Of a DNA stretch of 64,000 bases, positions 46,098 to 55,621 are shown piece by piece (positions within the stretch are counted from its first letter, which is position 1; each line of letters starts with the position of its first letter). The stretch is from Metellina segmentata (lineage: Eukaryota; Arthropoda; Arachnida; Araneae; Tetragnathidae): positions 85,509,819 to 85,573,818 of the forward strand of contig OX375872.1 in NCBI GenBank assembly GCA_947359465.1. The letters are read 5' to 3'. A program made the translations under genes and the position numbers. The notes beneath the pieces are model-generated. The model did no database searches. It was not told where the DNA came from and was given only the letters and a program-made list of their open reading frames with translations.

Positions 46098-47340
46098 TCA
46101 ACATTCCGCGATGGTTGCGATCGCCTTCCAAATATTCTCTAATATAACGTCCCAAATATTCTCTATGGGAGAGAGATCAAGAGACCTAGATGGCCAAGGA
46201 AGTGTTGGGAAAGCTTGAAGACAATTCATAGCAGTATGTGCCCGGGCATTATCTTGTTTAAAAGTAAGTTCGGTGTGTCGCAAAAGTAACGGTAACACAA
46301 CAGGGCGTAGAAAGTGGTCTACGTACTAGGGATGCCACATCGACAGTAAAACATCGATGTTTTGAAACATCGATGTTGACAAAACATCGCCCCAAAAACA
46401 TCGATGTTTTTAAACATCGATGTTTTTAAAATTCAGAGTATTTAAACTTTTTTGCCCATTTCTTAAAACTGGTTTAGTACCTAGTGATGCAACATCGACA
46501 GCAAAACATCGATGTTCAAAATTAAAACATTGAAGTTGATAATGCATCGCCCCCAAACTATCGATGTTTTTAAAATTCAGTGTATTTAAACCTTTTCCCC
46601 CATTTCTTAAAACTGGTTTAGCAACTATTGATGCGACATCGACAACAAAACATCGATGTTGATAATACATCGTGCCAAAACCATTGATGTTTTTAAAATT
46701 CAGTGTCTTTAAACTTTTTCACCCAATTCTTTAAACTGGTTTAGCAACTAGTGATGCGACATCGGCTCCAATACATCGATGTTTTTGTATAGAACATCAA
46801 TGTTTTGAAAACATCGACATCGATGTCGCATCAATACTTTTCAGACCCTTCACACTTGGCCACTTTGGTCTAAAAGTATGTTCAATTTGCTTAATGTAAA
46901 AATTATGCAACTTGGTCATTTTTTTAATTTTTATAACGGTACTTTTTCATTTAAAAATAAAACATCGACAACGTAAAAACATCGATAAGTATAAACATCG
47001 ATGTTACAAAAACATCGACTCCAAAAAAAAGATGTTAAATACATCGATGTTTTCAAAACATCGACATCGATGTCGCATCCCTAACTACGTTCCGCTATGC
47101 CATAAGTGTGCCAGAAATGAGTACCAAAGGGGGCGGCTATCAAAGGAGATGACAACCCAGACCATAGCGCCCTGTTGTGGGCATGTGTGGCGTCCGATAG
47201 TAAGGGCATAATTCAAATGCTGCACTGGACGTCTCCTGATATGTCTGCGGTTATCGTCATGACACAGTTGGAGACGAGACTCGTCGCTAAAAACTATACG
47301 TCCCAAGTCAGTACCGTTCCGAAGTGATAGAACCCGGCAT
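46098..47340 (-). pseudogene. Tc1-like transposase remnant, interrupted
   Basis: Two pieces of one coding region on the minus strand. 47340-47085 gives GRIVFSDESRLQLCHDDNRR and MVWVVISFDSR (first catalytic Asp in FSDES). 46298-46098 gives LTFKQDNARAHTAMNCLQAF and LDLSPIENIWDV (second Asp in KQDN, third acid E in PIEN). Between them lies the hAT-like insertion 46327-47084. The helix-turn-helix domain is absent. Not functional. Confidence 0.75.
46327..47084 (+). mobile_element. hAT-like MITE with ACATCGATGT repeats, copy 1
   Basis: Ends TAGGGATGCCACATCGAC and (complement) TAGGGATGCGACATCGATG. Flanked by CTACGTAC (46319-46326) and CTACGTTC (47085-47092), an 8-bp target duplication with one change. 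The uninterrupted relative at 52021 (CAACGTACCGCTATG) shows the empty site. Inside, four or so units start TAG(G/T)GATGC-ACATCG at about 46327, 46480, 46627 and 46749 and share TTTAAAATTCAGTGT and TTAAAACTGGTTTAGC. Dozens of ACATCGATGT-type palindromes fill it. No coding capacity. Confidence 0.75.
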
Positions 47341-47443
47341 CCCCGTGATTCTGCACCTTCTTGGTACGGCCATTTTTTTGTTATACAAAAGTTTTGTTGT
47401 GCAAAAAAAGATATGTGTTGTGTAAGGTGAGCGTGCTTTTGAC

Positions 47444-47816
47444 TAGGGATGCGACATTGACAGAAAAACATCGATGTTCAAAATTAAAACATCGATGTTT
47501 ATAATACATCGCCCCAAAAACATCGATGTTCTTAAAATTCAGTGTAAAACTTTTTTCCCCATTTCTTAAAACTGGTTTAGCGCCTAGTGATGCGACATCG
47601 ACAGGAAAACATCGATATTCAAAATTAAAACATTAATGTTGATAATGCATCGCCTCTAAACTATCGCTGTTTTTAAAATTCAGTGTACTTGAACTTTTTT
47701 TCCCATATCTTAAAACTGGTTTAGCAACTAGTGATACGACATCGGCTCCAATACATCGATGTTTTTTTATGAAACATCAATGTTTTGGAAACATCGACAT
47801 CGATGTCGCATCCCTA
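47444..47816 (+). mobile_element. hAT-like MITE with ACATCGATGT repeats, copy 2
   Basis: Begins TAGGGATGCGACATTGACAG and ends CATCGATGTCGCATCCCTA. It is flanked by a perfect 8-bp duplication CTTTTGAC (47436-47443 and 47817-47824). The duplication fits nTnnnnAn, the preference of hAT transposases. Two internal units start at 47444 and 47583, plus a terminal half unit (47730). It sits in the mariner, next to but outside the Tc1. Confidence 0.85.
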
Positions 47817-48045
47817 CTTTTGACGATTCCACCTGCTGTAAGTGGTTTAGAAAGTTTTGTCATCTGGGTCATTTCCTTAGCCAGAAACCTGAGAACTCCT
47901 GTACGCGTGGTTATGTAGCTACCGGAGAGAAGAAGAGAGATAATCGAACTGAATGGCTATATTGTTTAAATGAAATTTTTTGAATAAATAAAATAATTTT
48001 TCTTCAATTTTGTCAAAAAACGGGACGAACTTTTCCAAGAGTCCA

Positions 48046-48980
48046 TTAAAATAGTACACATTTAGTCTTTTGTTTTGTGTTTCTCAAGAAGAAATTTGAC
48101 CTTCATACAAAGAAAAAAAGGCTTAGTGGACTTCACCGGTCTTAAGACCACCACATTTTGCTCAACAAAACCAAAAAACCATACCTTGAAAATTTTGACT
48201 TAGTGTGTCTCACTCATAAGTCGACGATATGATCCATTTCCTTTGATAGAATAAAGCCTTTCAATAGCTGCTATTATACTGCACTACTTTCTTGCAAATA
48301 ATTAAATTAATGTACTGTAAAATTTGTGAAAACGTGGATCAAAAATTGAAAATGCTGTACAGTGTACCTTCTGTTATTCTCACGAACATCAGATATCTGA
48401 AAAGAGAGACTTACATTGTTGCCAATAAATAGTATAAAAAATGTTGGAATCAATACACACTCCATTCTATAAAGAAAGAAATGACTGCCGCAGACTTTGA
48501 GTTAGTTTCATCAAAGAGTTCATTGTGTCATCAACTCAACAACTTTATTTACCCTTCCTCATTTAGTATCTAGTTCAATATCACCAAAAGGTATAGTTAG
48601 TCTGGGAAATCAATGCTGTCTGCCAACAATATTATCAATGTTATTAAAATGTCTACTCGTATAGATAGAGAGCAGCAACAGGAAAGCTTTCTTAAAGTTT
48701 ATCTGATCTTTTTCCTCAAGTATATCGAAAAAACCGAACAAAAAGTAAATAAAAGAACGATGTACTGAAAACAAACTGGACTGCAAAAGAAAATCTACTT
48801 TGATAAAAAAAAAATCAGCGTATGAACATTTCATTAATGTACTTATTTTTTAGATAGAATTTTATACTAGTGTGTTTCATTCGTGCATGACGTTTTCTAA
48901 AAATTCCTATTCAAGCGCTTATTATACATAAATTTGGTGCTGAGAATAAAATACCTGATGTTCAAAAAGACATTATTTTT
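48046..48980. other. AT-rich stretch, nothing recognised
   Basis: The 74-codon minus frame at 48610-48834 is rich in F and L and not recognised. Confidence 0.4.
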
Positions 48981-48986
48981 GTTTAA

Positions 48987-49203
48987 CCTTCTAAGTGATT
49001 TCGAAGAGATATCTCATTCACTAAAATCTGACCAATGTTGCTAATGACGAGATATCTCGTCATCAAGATACTGTCAATTTTTTTATGATGACAAGATCAA
49101 GATCTAGTCAGTTTTTTTCTAATGACTTTTTTCTCGTTTATGAAGATCTGGTTAGTTTTGAGTAATTACGAGATACCTCGTCTAACAACCACCTGGGGGA
49201 GGG
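48987..49203 (+). mobile_element. piggyBac-like MITE, short form, well preserved inside
   Basis: TTAA (48983-48986) then CCTTCTAAGTGATTTCGAAG. Perfect ACGAGATATCTCGT at 49047-49060. Modules in standard order: GATACTGTCAATTTTTTTAT, GACAAGATCAAGATCTAGTC, GACTTTTTTCTCG, ATTACGAGATACCTCGTC. Ends CAACCACCTGGGGGAGGG before TAAT. Confidence 0.7.
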
Positions 49204-49630
49204 TAATCTTACCTCTAACATTAAGTGAGACGTAAGGAGAGACTACTGAAAAAGTTATTAAATAAATCGTTTCCATTATGTACTATGTAAGAGAAATTTC
49301 AGTGTCTTAAAATAGAAATATGACAAAGAGAATACAGGGAATATATTTTTACTTTTAATCTCTATTGCGGTTGATATCTATTGGTATGACAAATATTTAA
49401 ATGCGTTGCAGCTCAAACCGAAACTCGAACTCTGGTTCATCGTTGTTTAACATGCGATGCAAACTGTACTTGTACATCCAAAGTATTCCGATTTGGTATC
49501 TTATAGACGCTCAGAAATTAGCAAATTTTGTCTTATGATCGCATCTGTGTTTTACTAATCCGTAAAACCTCTTAAGTATCAAATTCTTAAGGATCGGACA
49601 TTAAACATTACCTGTTGAACTTTCCATATA
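49204..49630. other. No gene seen
   Basis: AT-rich DNA between a MITE and a mariner relic. Confidence 0.4.
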
Positions 49631-49631
49631 T

Positions 49632-50559
49632 ACGAGGGCTGTTAGGAAAATAATTAGACTGCTTTCCTGAACTGCTTACAATTTCTCTACAGTTCTACAT
49701 TATCTCCTTCAAAATAGATCCTTTAGGAATAGGAAGCTATACATCGATGGAGACATTGCTTCCACTTTTCAAAGCAATGCTGGAACTCTTCAATCAAAAC
49801 CTTGTTTAGTTCCTGCGTTACAGCCTGCTGTATGGTTGCAATAACCCGTGAGGTGTGTTTTGACCCTTGGAAACAAGAAGTCCAAGTTGGACTCAAATCT
49901 GGAGAGTAGGGAGGCTGCGGAACCACTACAATGCTCTTCTTCGTCAATTACTCCGTGACAAAGATTTCCATGTGACAAGAGGCATTATCATGGTGGACCA
50001 TCCAACGATCTACAATTTCTGAACTCACACGAAAAACCCTTTTCCTTAGCTTTCAAAAACTTCTATATAGAAATGTTCATTAACTGTTTGTCCTTGTGAT
50101 GCAATTTCTTTATGGACGATGCCTCGGCGGTCGAAAAAATAAATCAACATCGATTTGACCTTAGACTTGCTAGTCCTTGCTTTCTTGGACGTCATCTGAG
50201 TCGTTTACCACTCTTGACTTGGCCGCTTCGTTTCGGGGTTGTACTCGAATATCCATGATTCGTCAACCGTGACGATAGTGTCGAAGAAGTTCCATAGTTT
50301 TCAATCCGATTTAGAAGATTTAAACATACTATCTATCGGTTCCATTTCGCCATTCAATTTTCGTGACGAGTCACCACTGCAAGCACTTACGGAATAGGCT
50401 GCTGTACAACACATTCTGATCGCATCGATTTCAAACTTGCACTGAAGGTCAAATACAATACATACCCTTGTCTCAGGTGACAACCAAAACTTGTTGATAC
50501 AGTCACCTACTGCTGATGTGTATTCGGCTAGTCTCATTACTTTCCTGACAAACCTCGTG
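49632..50559 (-). mobile_element. mariner-like element with both terminal repeats
   Basis: Left end ACGAGGGCTGTTAGGAAAAT, AATTAGACTG (49632). Right end, on the minus strand from 50559, ACGAGGTTTGTCAGGAAAGT, AATGAGACTAG. About 25 of 31 positions agree. TA lies beside both ends. The length (928 bases) is shorter than a standard 1.3 kb mariner. The coding part is described separately. Confidence 0.75.
49723..50537 (-). pseudogene. mariner transposase pseudogene
   Basis: Recognisable minus-strand words: VHHDNASCHMEIFVTE (second catalytic Asp in HHDNA), then an in-frame TAA, then KSIVVVPQPPYSPDLSP. A frameshift follows; the expected DFLFPRVKTHLTG sits in another frame. The C-terminus HCFEKWKQCLHRCIASYS is back in the earlier frame and ends at 49723. 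Upstream (50060-50300) scraps such as YFFDRRG match the middle of SETMAR-type transposases, with several stops. The N-terminal HTH region is deleted or unrecognisable. Dead. Confidence 0.7.
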
Positions 50560-50693
50560 TAAAACTAATACCAATTTTATCTTCCCAGTGAGACAAAGAA
50601 AATATTGTATGAATACAAAATTTTCATTATACTTCATTAAATGCAGGACCCGTTGCATGGTCCAATTTAGTGTCCCTCTTGCTGTTTACACTT

Positions 50694-50850
50694 TTTTCAA
50701 ACCCTTTTATTTCCCTGATGGGTTATCTTTACAAGGTGTCATTAACAAAACTTATCAGATTTTGATGGAAGAGATATCTCTACCTTAGAAAAACTAACTA
50801 GATCTTGATCTCATGTTTATAAACAAATTGGCCATATCGTGAAGACGATA
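50694..50850 (+). mobile_element. piggyBac-like MITE fragment
   Basis: AACCCTTTTATTTCCCTGAT, GGTGTCATTAACAAAACTTA, TTGATGGAAGAGATATCTCT and AACTAGATCTTGATCTCATG follow the family order. The right end after CATATCGTGAAGACGAT is not found. Confidence 0.45.
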
Positions 50851-51181
50851 AATAAATTTTCTTCTATTTTTTTACATATTAAATTGGAAAAACATTAGAT
50901 TGCCATGTTTTCAATGAAGTTATCTTTACAACTTCAAATTGTAAAGTAGTTCAAAACTTCACATTTAGATTTAAAATTCTTATTTCATTGAGTACATTTG
51001 TATAATTTACCTGAATACTCAACTCTTTCACTGCACAGTTTTGTTACCAAGAACGCACGACTAGAATAGCTTAAACATTTAATCATGTTTCACTATCGAC
51101 CCTTATAAACTTTCCTCCGACACAAAATTGTTTACACTAACTCAAAGTTTCGAATAAAAAGTAAATGCTTGTGTATCAGTG

Positions 51182-51430
51182 TTATTGAGTGTAACATTTT
51201 TTCATTAGTTTCTGCTTCAAGACTTCTAACCACAATTGATTAAACTCTGGGTTCATTCCATCTATTGCAAAACTGTCGTTGGTGTGTGAAGGTGAATATT
51301 TGTTTTCATCAAAAACGCAGCCGTCACATTGAAATGGAGGTGGTTGAACACAATAATCGCGAAAGTAACTAGTCGCAGTTCTCTTATTGAAGGGAGCTTT
51401 GAAAAGCTTTGTAAGAAATATTACCTTCAT
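51182..51430 (-). other. Unrecognised minus-strand frame
   Basis: An 82-codon frame whose last ~70 codons (after a possible acceptor TTTCTTACAAAG) look less AT-driven than chance frames nearby: Cys- and Pro-containing segment RDYCVQPPPFQCDGCVFDEN, then SPSHTNDSFAIDGMNPEFNQ, ending KKCYTQ. No family recognised. It could be a terminal exon or part of a dead gene. Confidence 0.2.
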
Positions 51431-51520
51431 GAACTTAATAAAACTAGCAATGATCTTTCAAGATTAAAATAAAAAATATTCTTCCATTCTTACATCTCGC
51501 ATTATTTCATTTTGTAGGTA

Positions 51521-52925
51521 CACTCTATAACAAATAAATCGACGCGCCAAGAAGTAGTTGTCCGATGGAGACAAAAATTGGTGGATAGGAAAATTAAGTA
51601 CGGAAGAGAAAATGATTACAATTTCAGAACAATTGAATGATTTATTTCAGAGTTACAGTAACAAACTCAACAAGGTGTTGACCCGCCTCTAGCCTGGATG
51701 CAAGCTGCCACACGGCGTGGCATAGACCGATAAAGCTCTCGCATGGTCTCCTGTGGTATTTCTTGCCATATTTGCTCCAATTGTCGGACTACGTCATCAA
51801 CATTCCTTACCGGATGCAGTCGCCTTCCCATCATATCCTAGACATGCTCGATGGGAGAGAGATCTGGTGATCTGGCTGGCCAAGGAAGTGTTTGACAAGC
51901 TTGAAGACAGTTCATAGCAACACGTGCCGTATGTGGTCTGGCATTGTCTTGCTGAAAAATAAGCCCAGGGTACTGCGAAAGGAACGGTAGCAAAACAGAT
52001 CTCAGAATGTCGTCAACGTACCGCTATGCAGTAAGTGTACCTCTAATGACGACCAAAGGGGTCGAGCTATCAAGGGAAATGGCACCCCAGACCATAACTC
52101 CTTGTTGAGGGCCCGTGTGGCGTGTAATAGTGAAAGCAGGATCTGCACGCTGCCCTGGGCGTCTCCAGAAACGTCTTCGATGATCGTCAGGACACAGTTG
52201 GAAGCGGGACTCGTCGCTAAAGACAATACGTCCCCAGTCAGCATCATTTCAGCCTGATCGAGCCAAGCACCATTGTAATCTTGCTCGATAGTGTGCAGGC
52301 GTGAGTGGATGGTGGCGTAACGGTCGGTACGAGCGTAGATTTCGCTCTCTCAGTCGTCTATGAATGGTCATGGTGGACACTCGTGTGTGGGTCGCACGAC
52401 TGATGGTTGATAGCGATGAATCAGGAGCTGTGACAGCTGATCTGACAATCACTCTGTCCTCGCGATCTGTTGAGACCCTACGTCGACCGCTACCATCATG
52501 ACGCTGAAATCTGCCATTGTCCACCCACTCTTGCCAGCATCTTCTAATCGCCGCATCGCTTCGACTCACATGACAAGCGATTCTCCGATTTGCCCAACCT
52601 GCCTCTTTCAATCCAATGATACGACCTCTTTCAAACTCTGAAAGTTACTCCTAATGAGCTCGAATCCTGCGGCGAGGCATTTTTTCAGTCGTTGAAAGGT
52701 ATCCTAAATCGCAATGCAGCAGAAAATTTTAACAACAGTTCAAGAACAACTCCTTATATACATCTGCTCGATGCGCTGTTCCGATGCGCTGGAGATCGCA
52801 CTATTCATTCATTGGACACCAAATTTTAATCATTTGCATATTTGGTCAAAAAATGTTTTCATACGAAATTTCAAAGCAATCGGATGATTCCTTCTTGGTG
52901 CGTCGATTTTTTTAGTTATAGAGTG
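51521..52925 (-). mobile_element. Complete Tc1-like transposon (dead)
   Basis: 1,405 bases between TA dinucleotides (51519-51520, 52926-52927). Terminal inverted repeats: CACTCTATAACAAATAAATC, GACGCGCCAAGAAG on the left and, on the minus strand from 52925, CACTCTATAACTAAAAAAAT, CGACGCACCAAGAAG. The single transposase gene fills it. Related to the relic at 45962-47390, for which it serves as the full-length reference. Confidence 0.9.
51667..52680 (-). pseudogene. Tc1-like transposase, full length with five stops
   Basis: One continuous 338-codon frame with no frameshift, from ATG (52680, MPRRRIRAH) to TGA (51667-51669). Domains: two helix-turn-helix parts (GRIIGLKEAGWANRRIAC; AAIRRCWQEWVDNGRF), a GRRR hook, then DDE catalysis with D in FSDESRF, D in QQDNARPHTA and E in SPIEHV. 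Premature stops sit at codons 10 (TAG), 12 (TAA), 144 (TGA), 219 (TAG) and 281 (TAG). From family knowledge, codons 144 and 281 replace conserved Trp and 219 a Gln; all three fit transitions of the C>T/G>A kind (281 needs TGG>TAG). Substitution decay without indels suggests a fairly young copy. Confidence 0.9.
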
Positions 52926-53191
52926 TATATTACGATATTTTAGAATTCAAAGTTTACAGTAAGTTTTAGTGTGTAGTATTTATCTGGTATAAATCAATTA
53001 CTGTGGTATACCACATGCATAAAATAAAATATTAAACACATATGTCTTAAAATATATGAATTCCATGACAAGTGATTAAATTACTTGACGAAATGCGATA
53101 ATCGTGACGATTTTATTTAAATGATTGTTCACAGTTCAGGTAATAAATATCACTTTCAGAAGACAAAGTATATCTAATGTTAGGTAATTGA

Positions 53192-53480
53192 ATTAACATA
53201 GCACAGCAGCAACACAACGTGTTATTGGTACTGGTCCGTGATTCATCCGAAAGGGAAAGATCGGAGGACAAGCTCTCTTAATCTTGAATCACGGTCTGAT
53301 GACGAGGTCAACACTTAAGATGGCACCCCAATCTTCAAACTAATTTACACACCACACAAACGTGAGTACATTTGAGACCACGACAGATTTAACGCTCACC
53401 AGCACCCACGTGCAAGCCGATCTTTGTTTCGAATTCGCAACCATCAGTTATACACTATATTCCAACCAGGCCTTGGTGAT
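53192..53480 (-). repeat. Full-length SINE (type 1 head)
   Basis: 3' end AATTAACATAGCACAGCAGC, body (TTCAAACTAATTTACACACC, CACGACAGATTTAACGCTCA) and head (GAATTCGCAACCATCAG, then CCAACCAGGCCTTGG) on the minus strand. A piece of the head after GATCTTTG is lost. Confidence 0.7.
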
Positions 53481-53569
53481 CAGTAAATCTATTGTAAAAC
53501 AGCGTTTTTCATCAAAGTTCAAATATTAGAAGTACATGCCCCTTACAGCTTATAATATTTCACGCACCA

Positions 53570-53802
53570 CGGTGGTTGGTGCACGTTAAATTTGTCGTGG
53601 CCTCAAATGTCTTCACATTGGCGCAGTATAGAAGTTTGGAGATTGGGGTGCAAGCTCAGGTGTGACCTCTACATCTTATCTAGGTTCGAAATTACGTGGT
53701 GTTGTCCTCGCATCTTTTCCTTTGGGTTGTATCCCTAACCATCGCCAATGTCCTACTGGGTTGCTCCAGTACACAACGTTCATTAAACACCTACCTATCC
53801 TA
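53570..53802 (+). repeat. SINE, head missing
   Basis: Starts GGTTGGTGCACGTTAAATTT and keeps the whole body to GTACACAACGTTCATTAAAC and the ACCTACCTATCCT tail. It forms an inverted pair with the copy at 53192. Confidence 0.7.
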
Positions 53803-54007
53803 GTATAAGAATTAAGATAATTTCCAGACTTGGTCGATTATCTCTACAACTACTGTACCGATTTTAATGAAATTTGATATGTACGTACATTCATACAATA
53901 CAAAACAAATAACCATTCAATAATTGTAATACACACGCATGATCGTGCGTAACACTCGTTGGAGTCGGAAGGTATGAAACAGCGGTTACAGAATAAACAA
54001 AAATGGG

Positions 54008-55038
54008 TTAATAGGGGGTATGGTCCCCTCTCACAGATATACAGGTCTCGCAGTGTGATTTCATACTTGAAATAAGGCAGTTTATCATTTCCTGTGGCAA
54101 TTGGTCCCAAGCGTTCAGAACCGCTGTTTTAATTCCCTGGATGGTTCTCGGAGGGGGGTTGTGAGTTTCAATTGAACTCCCCAGAACGTCCCAGACATGC
54201 TCTATGGGGTTAAAGTCTGGAGATCTGGCTGACCAATCCATCCGGCGAATATCCTCACTCTCTAGAAATTTGTCGACCAGAAGACCTCTATGTGGCCTCA
54301 CGTTATCGTCCATTAAAATGAACTCAGGGCCAACTGCACCCCTGAAAAGGCGAACATAGGGCTCCAAGACCTCATCCCTATACTTCACACCAGTCACACT
54401 GCTTCTTTCAAAGACATGGAGAGGTGTGCGGCCATCCAACATGATGCCTGCCTAGACCATTAAACCTTCTCCGCCATAATGGTCGATTTCTCGGACATTG
54501 GAGGGTAGGTAGCGGGACCCTGGTTCTCTTCATATGAACGTACGGCGAGAATCGGTGTTTAGGCTGAACCGGGACTCATCAGTGAAGAGAACGGTCGCCC
54601 ATTGCTCCATACTCCAATTTCTATGATCTCTGCACCATGATAAACGGATTCTCCTGTTCGTAGAAGTGAGCAGGACACAAACAGCAGGTCTTCTTGCGAA
54701 CAACCCTCTCTCATGAAGTCTTTTGGAAACAGCCTCCATGATACACGGGTTCCTGTGGCTGCATACAAGTCACGATAGAGCTGAGAAGCTGTAGCACTCC
54801 TGTTACGCCTCGCTATAATCGACAAATGGCGTTCTTCTCTGGCCGTCGTGGCTCTTGGACGACCTTGCCCAGGCTTTCTCTCGATGAATCCGGTATCCTG
54901 GAACTGTTTCCATAAGTTAAACACAACGCTGGGCGTTAAATTGAACTCTCTACAAATTAGGACTTGAAATTGGCCTGCTTCTAGCCTCCCCACAATTCGC
55001 CACCTCATCCCATCATCTAAACGTTGGTGGTTACTCAT
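54008..55038 (-). pseudogene. Tc1-like transposase of a second family
   Basis: From ATG 55038 (MSNHQRLDDGMRWRIVGRLE) to TAA at 54008 (GDHTPY). The N-terminal HTH pair (GQFQVLICREFNLTPSVVFN; GRPRATTAREERHLSI) is followed by D in LFTDESRF, D in LMDDNVRPH and E in NPIEHVW: the full DDE set. Damage: one base lost near 54738 (after GTRVS) shifts the frame; TGA replaces Trp after RRTFI; TAG replaces Trp in the LMVWAG motif. Length is then 344 codons, normal for Tc1. Clear terminal repeats were not found; a loose direct match (TTTTAATGAAATTTGATAT at 53861, TTTTCATGAAATTCGATAA at 55255) may mark the ends. Confidence 0.9.
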
Positions 55039-55374
55039 TTTTACTGTTACAATTTGAAAGTAACCGATTGCTGCAAAATAACACCAAGAAATTCGCCGAG
55101 GTGTGCTAGCGAACGAAATACGTCTTAACTTACGCGGCCTTATAAAGCCTGTTTCTCTACTGTCTCCGTCTACACACACGTGCACGCTTATGTATTTGAT
55201 GTACAAGATTTGCATTTTTGTCTAGAAGCAGAGGTTTTACATTCAGCTCAGTACTTTTCATGAAATTCGATAAAATATGCAAATTCTCTTAATTTATTTC
55301 ACCAGTGTACTATATACTAAACATCGGAAACTTATCTATATTTCCTTTATATGTATTTTTACATTTTTATTTAA

Positions 55375-55619
55375 CCCCCCCCCCCCTCCCCTTGTTGTCT
55401 CGACGAGGTATTCTTTCATTAGCAACGCTAACCAGATCTTGATGAACAAGATATCTCGTCGTTAGAAAGAACTGATTTCGTCTTGATCTCGTTATAAAAC
55501 ACGACAATATCATCACGATTCATAATCTAATCGGCATTCTCGAGAAAAATATATCTTGTCATTAACACAATTGTTCAGATCTTGATGGACGAGATATCTC
55601 GTCGAAACCACTTGGAGGA
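55375..55619 (-). mobile_element. piggyBac-like MITE with poly-C terminus
   Basis: TTAA (55371-55374), a run of 12 C then TCCCC, then TTGTTGTCTCGACGAGG. Right end: perfect ACGAGATATCTCGT at 55589-55602, GTCGAAACCACTTGGAG, TAAT. A second near-palindrome AACAAGATATCTCGTCG is at 55445. The family terminus CCCTCC has grown into a C tract here. Confidence 0.7.
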
Positions 55620-55621
55620 GT

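Larger units (their letters stand above)
45962..47390 (-). mobile_element. Tc1-like relic inside the mariner
   Basis: Left terminal repeat CTCTATAGCAAAAAAAATCG, GCGCTCCAAG (45964) and right terminal repeat CTTCTTGGTACGGCC, TTTTTTTGTTATA (about 47358-47385) match those of the complete element at 51521-52925. Without its hAT insertion it is about 670 bases. The N-terminal half of the transposase gene is deleted: the frame runs from GTDLGRIVFSDE straight back into the right terminal repeat. Confidence 0.7.
45747..48045 (+). mobile_element. mariner relic, host of three nested insertions
   Basis: The left end CTGGGTGCAAAAGTTCATCC, CGATTTTTG follows TA (45745-45746). The right end, read inward from the minus strand, is TGGACTCTTGGAAAAGTTCG, TCCCGTTTTTTG. 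These are matching mariner-type terminal repeats. About 500 bases of mariner remain once the inserts are taken out. At 47868-47969 the plus strand still encodes the mariner C-terminus (FLSQKPENS, then after a frameshift LPERRREIIELNGYIV and TAA). The catalytic region is gone. Confidence 0.65.

Noticed and set aside
55039..55215. N-terminal extension of the Tc1-like transposase beyond 55038
   Set aside because: The frame is open upstream, but family members start at MSNHQRLDDG; the extra residues have no counterpart and fall in the non-coding end of the transposon.
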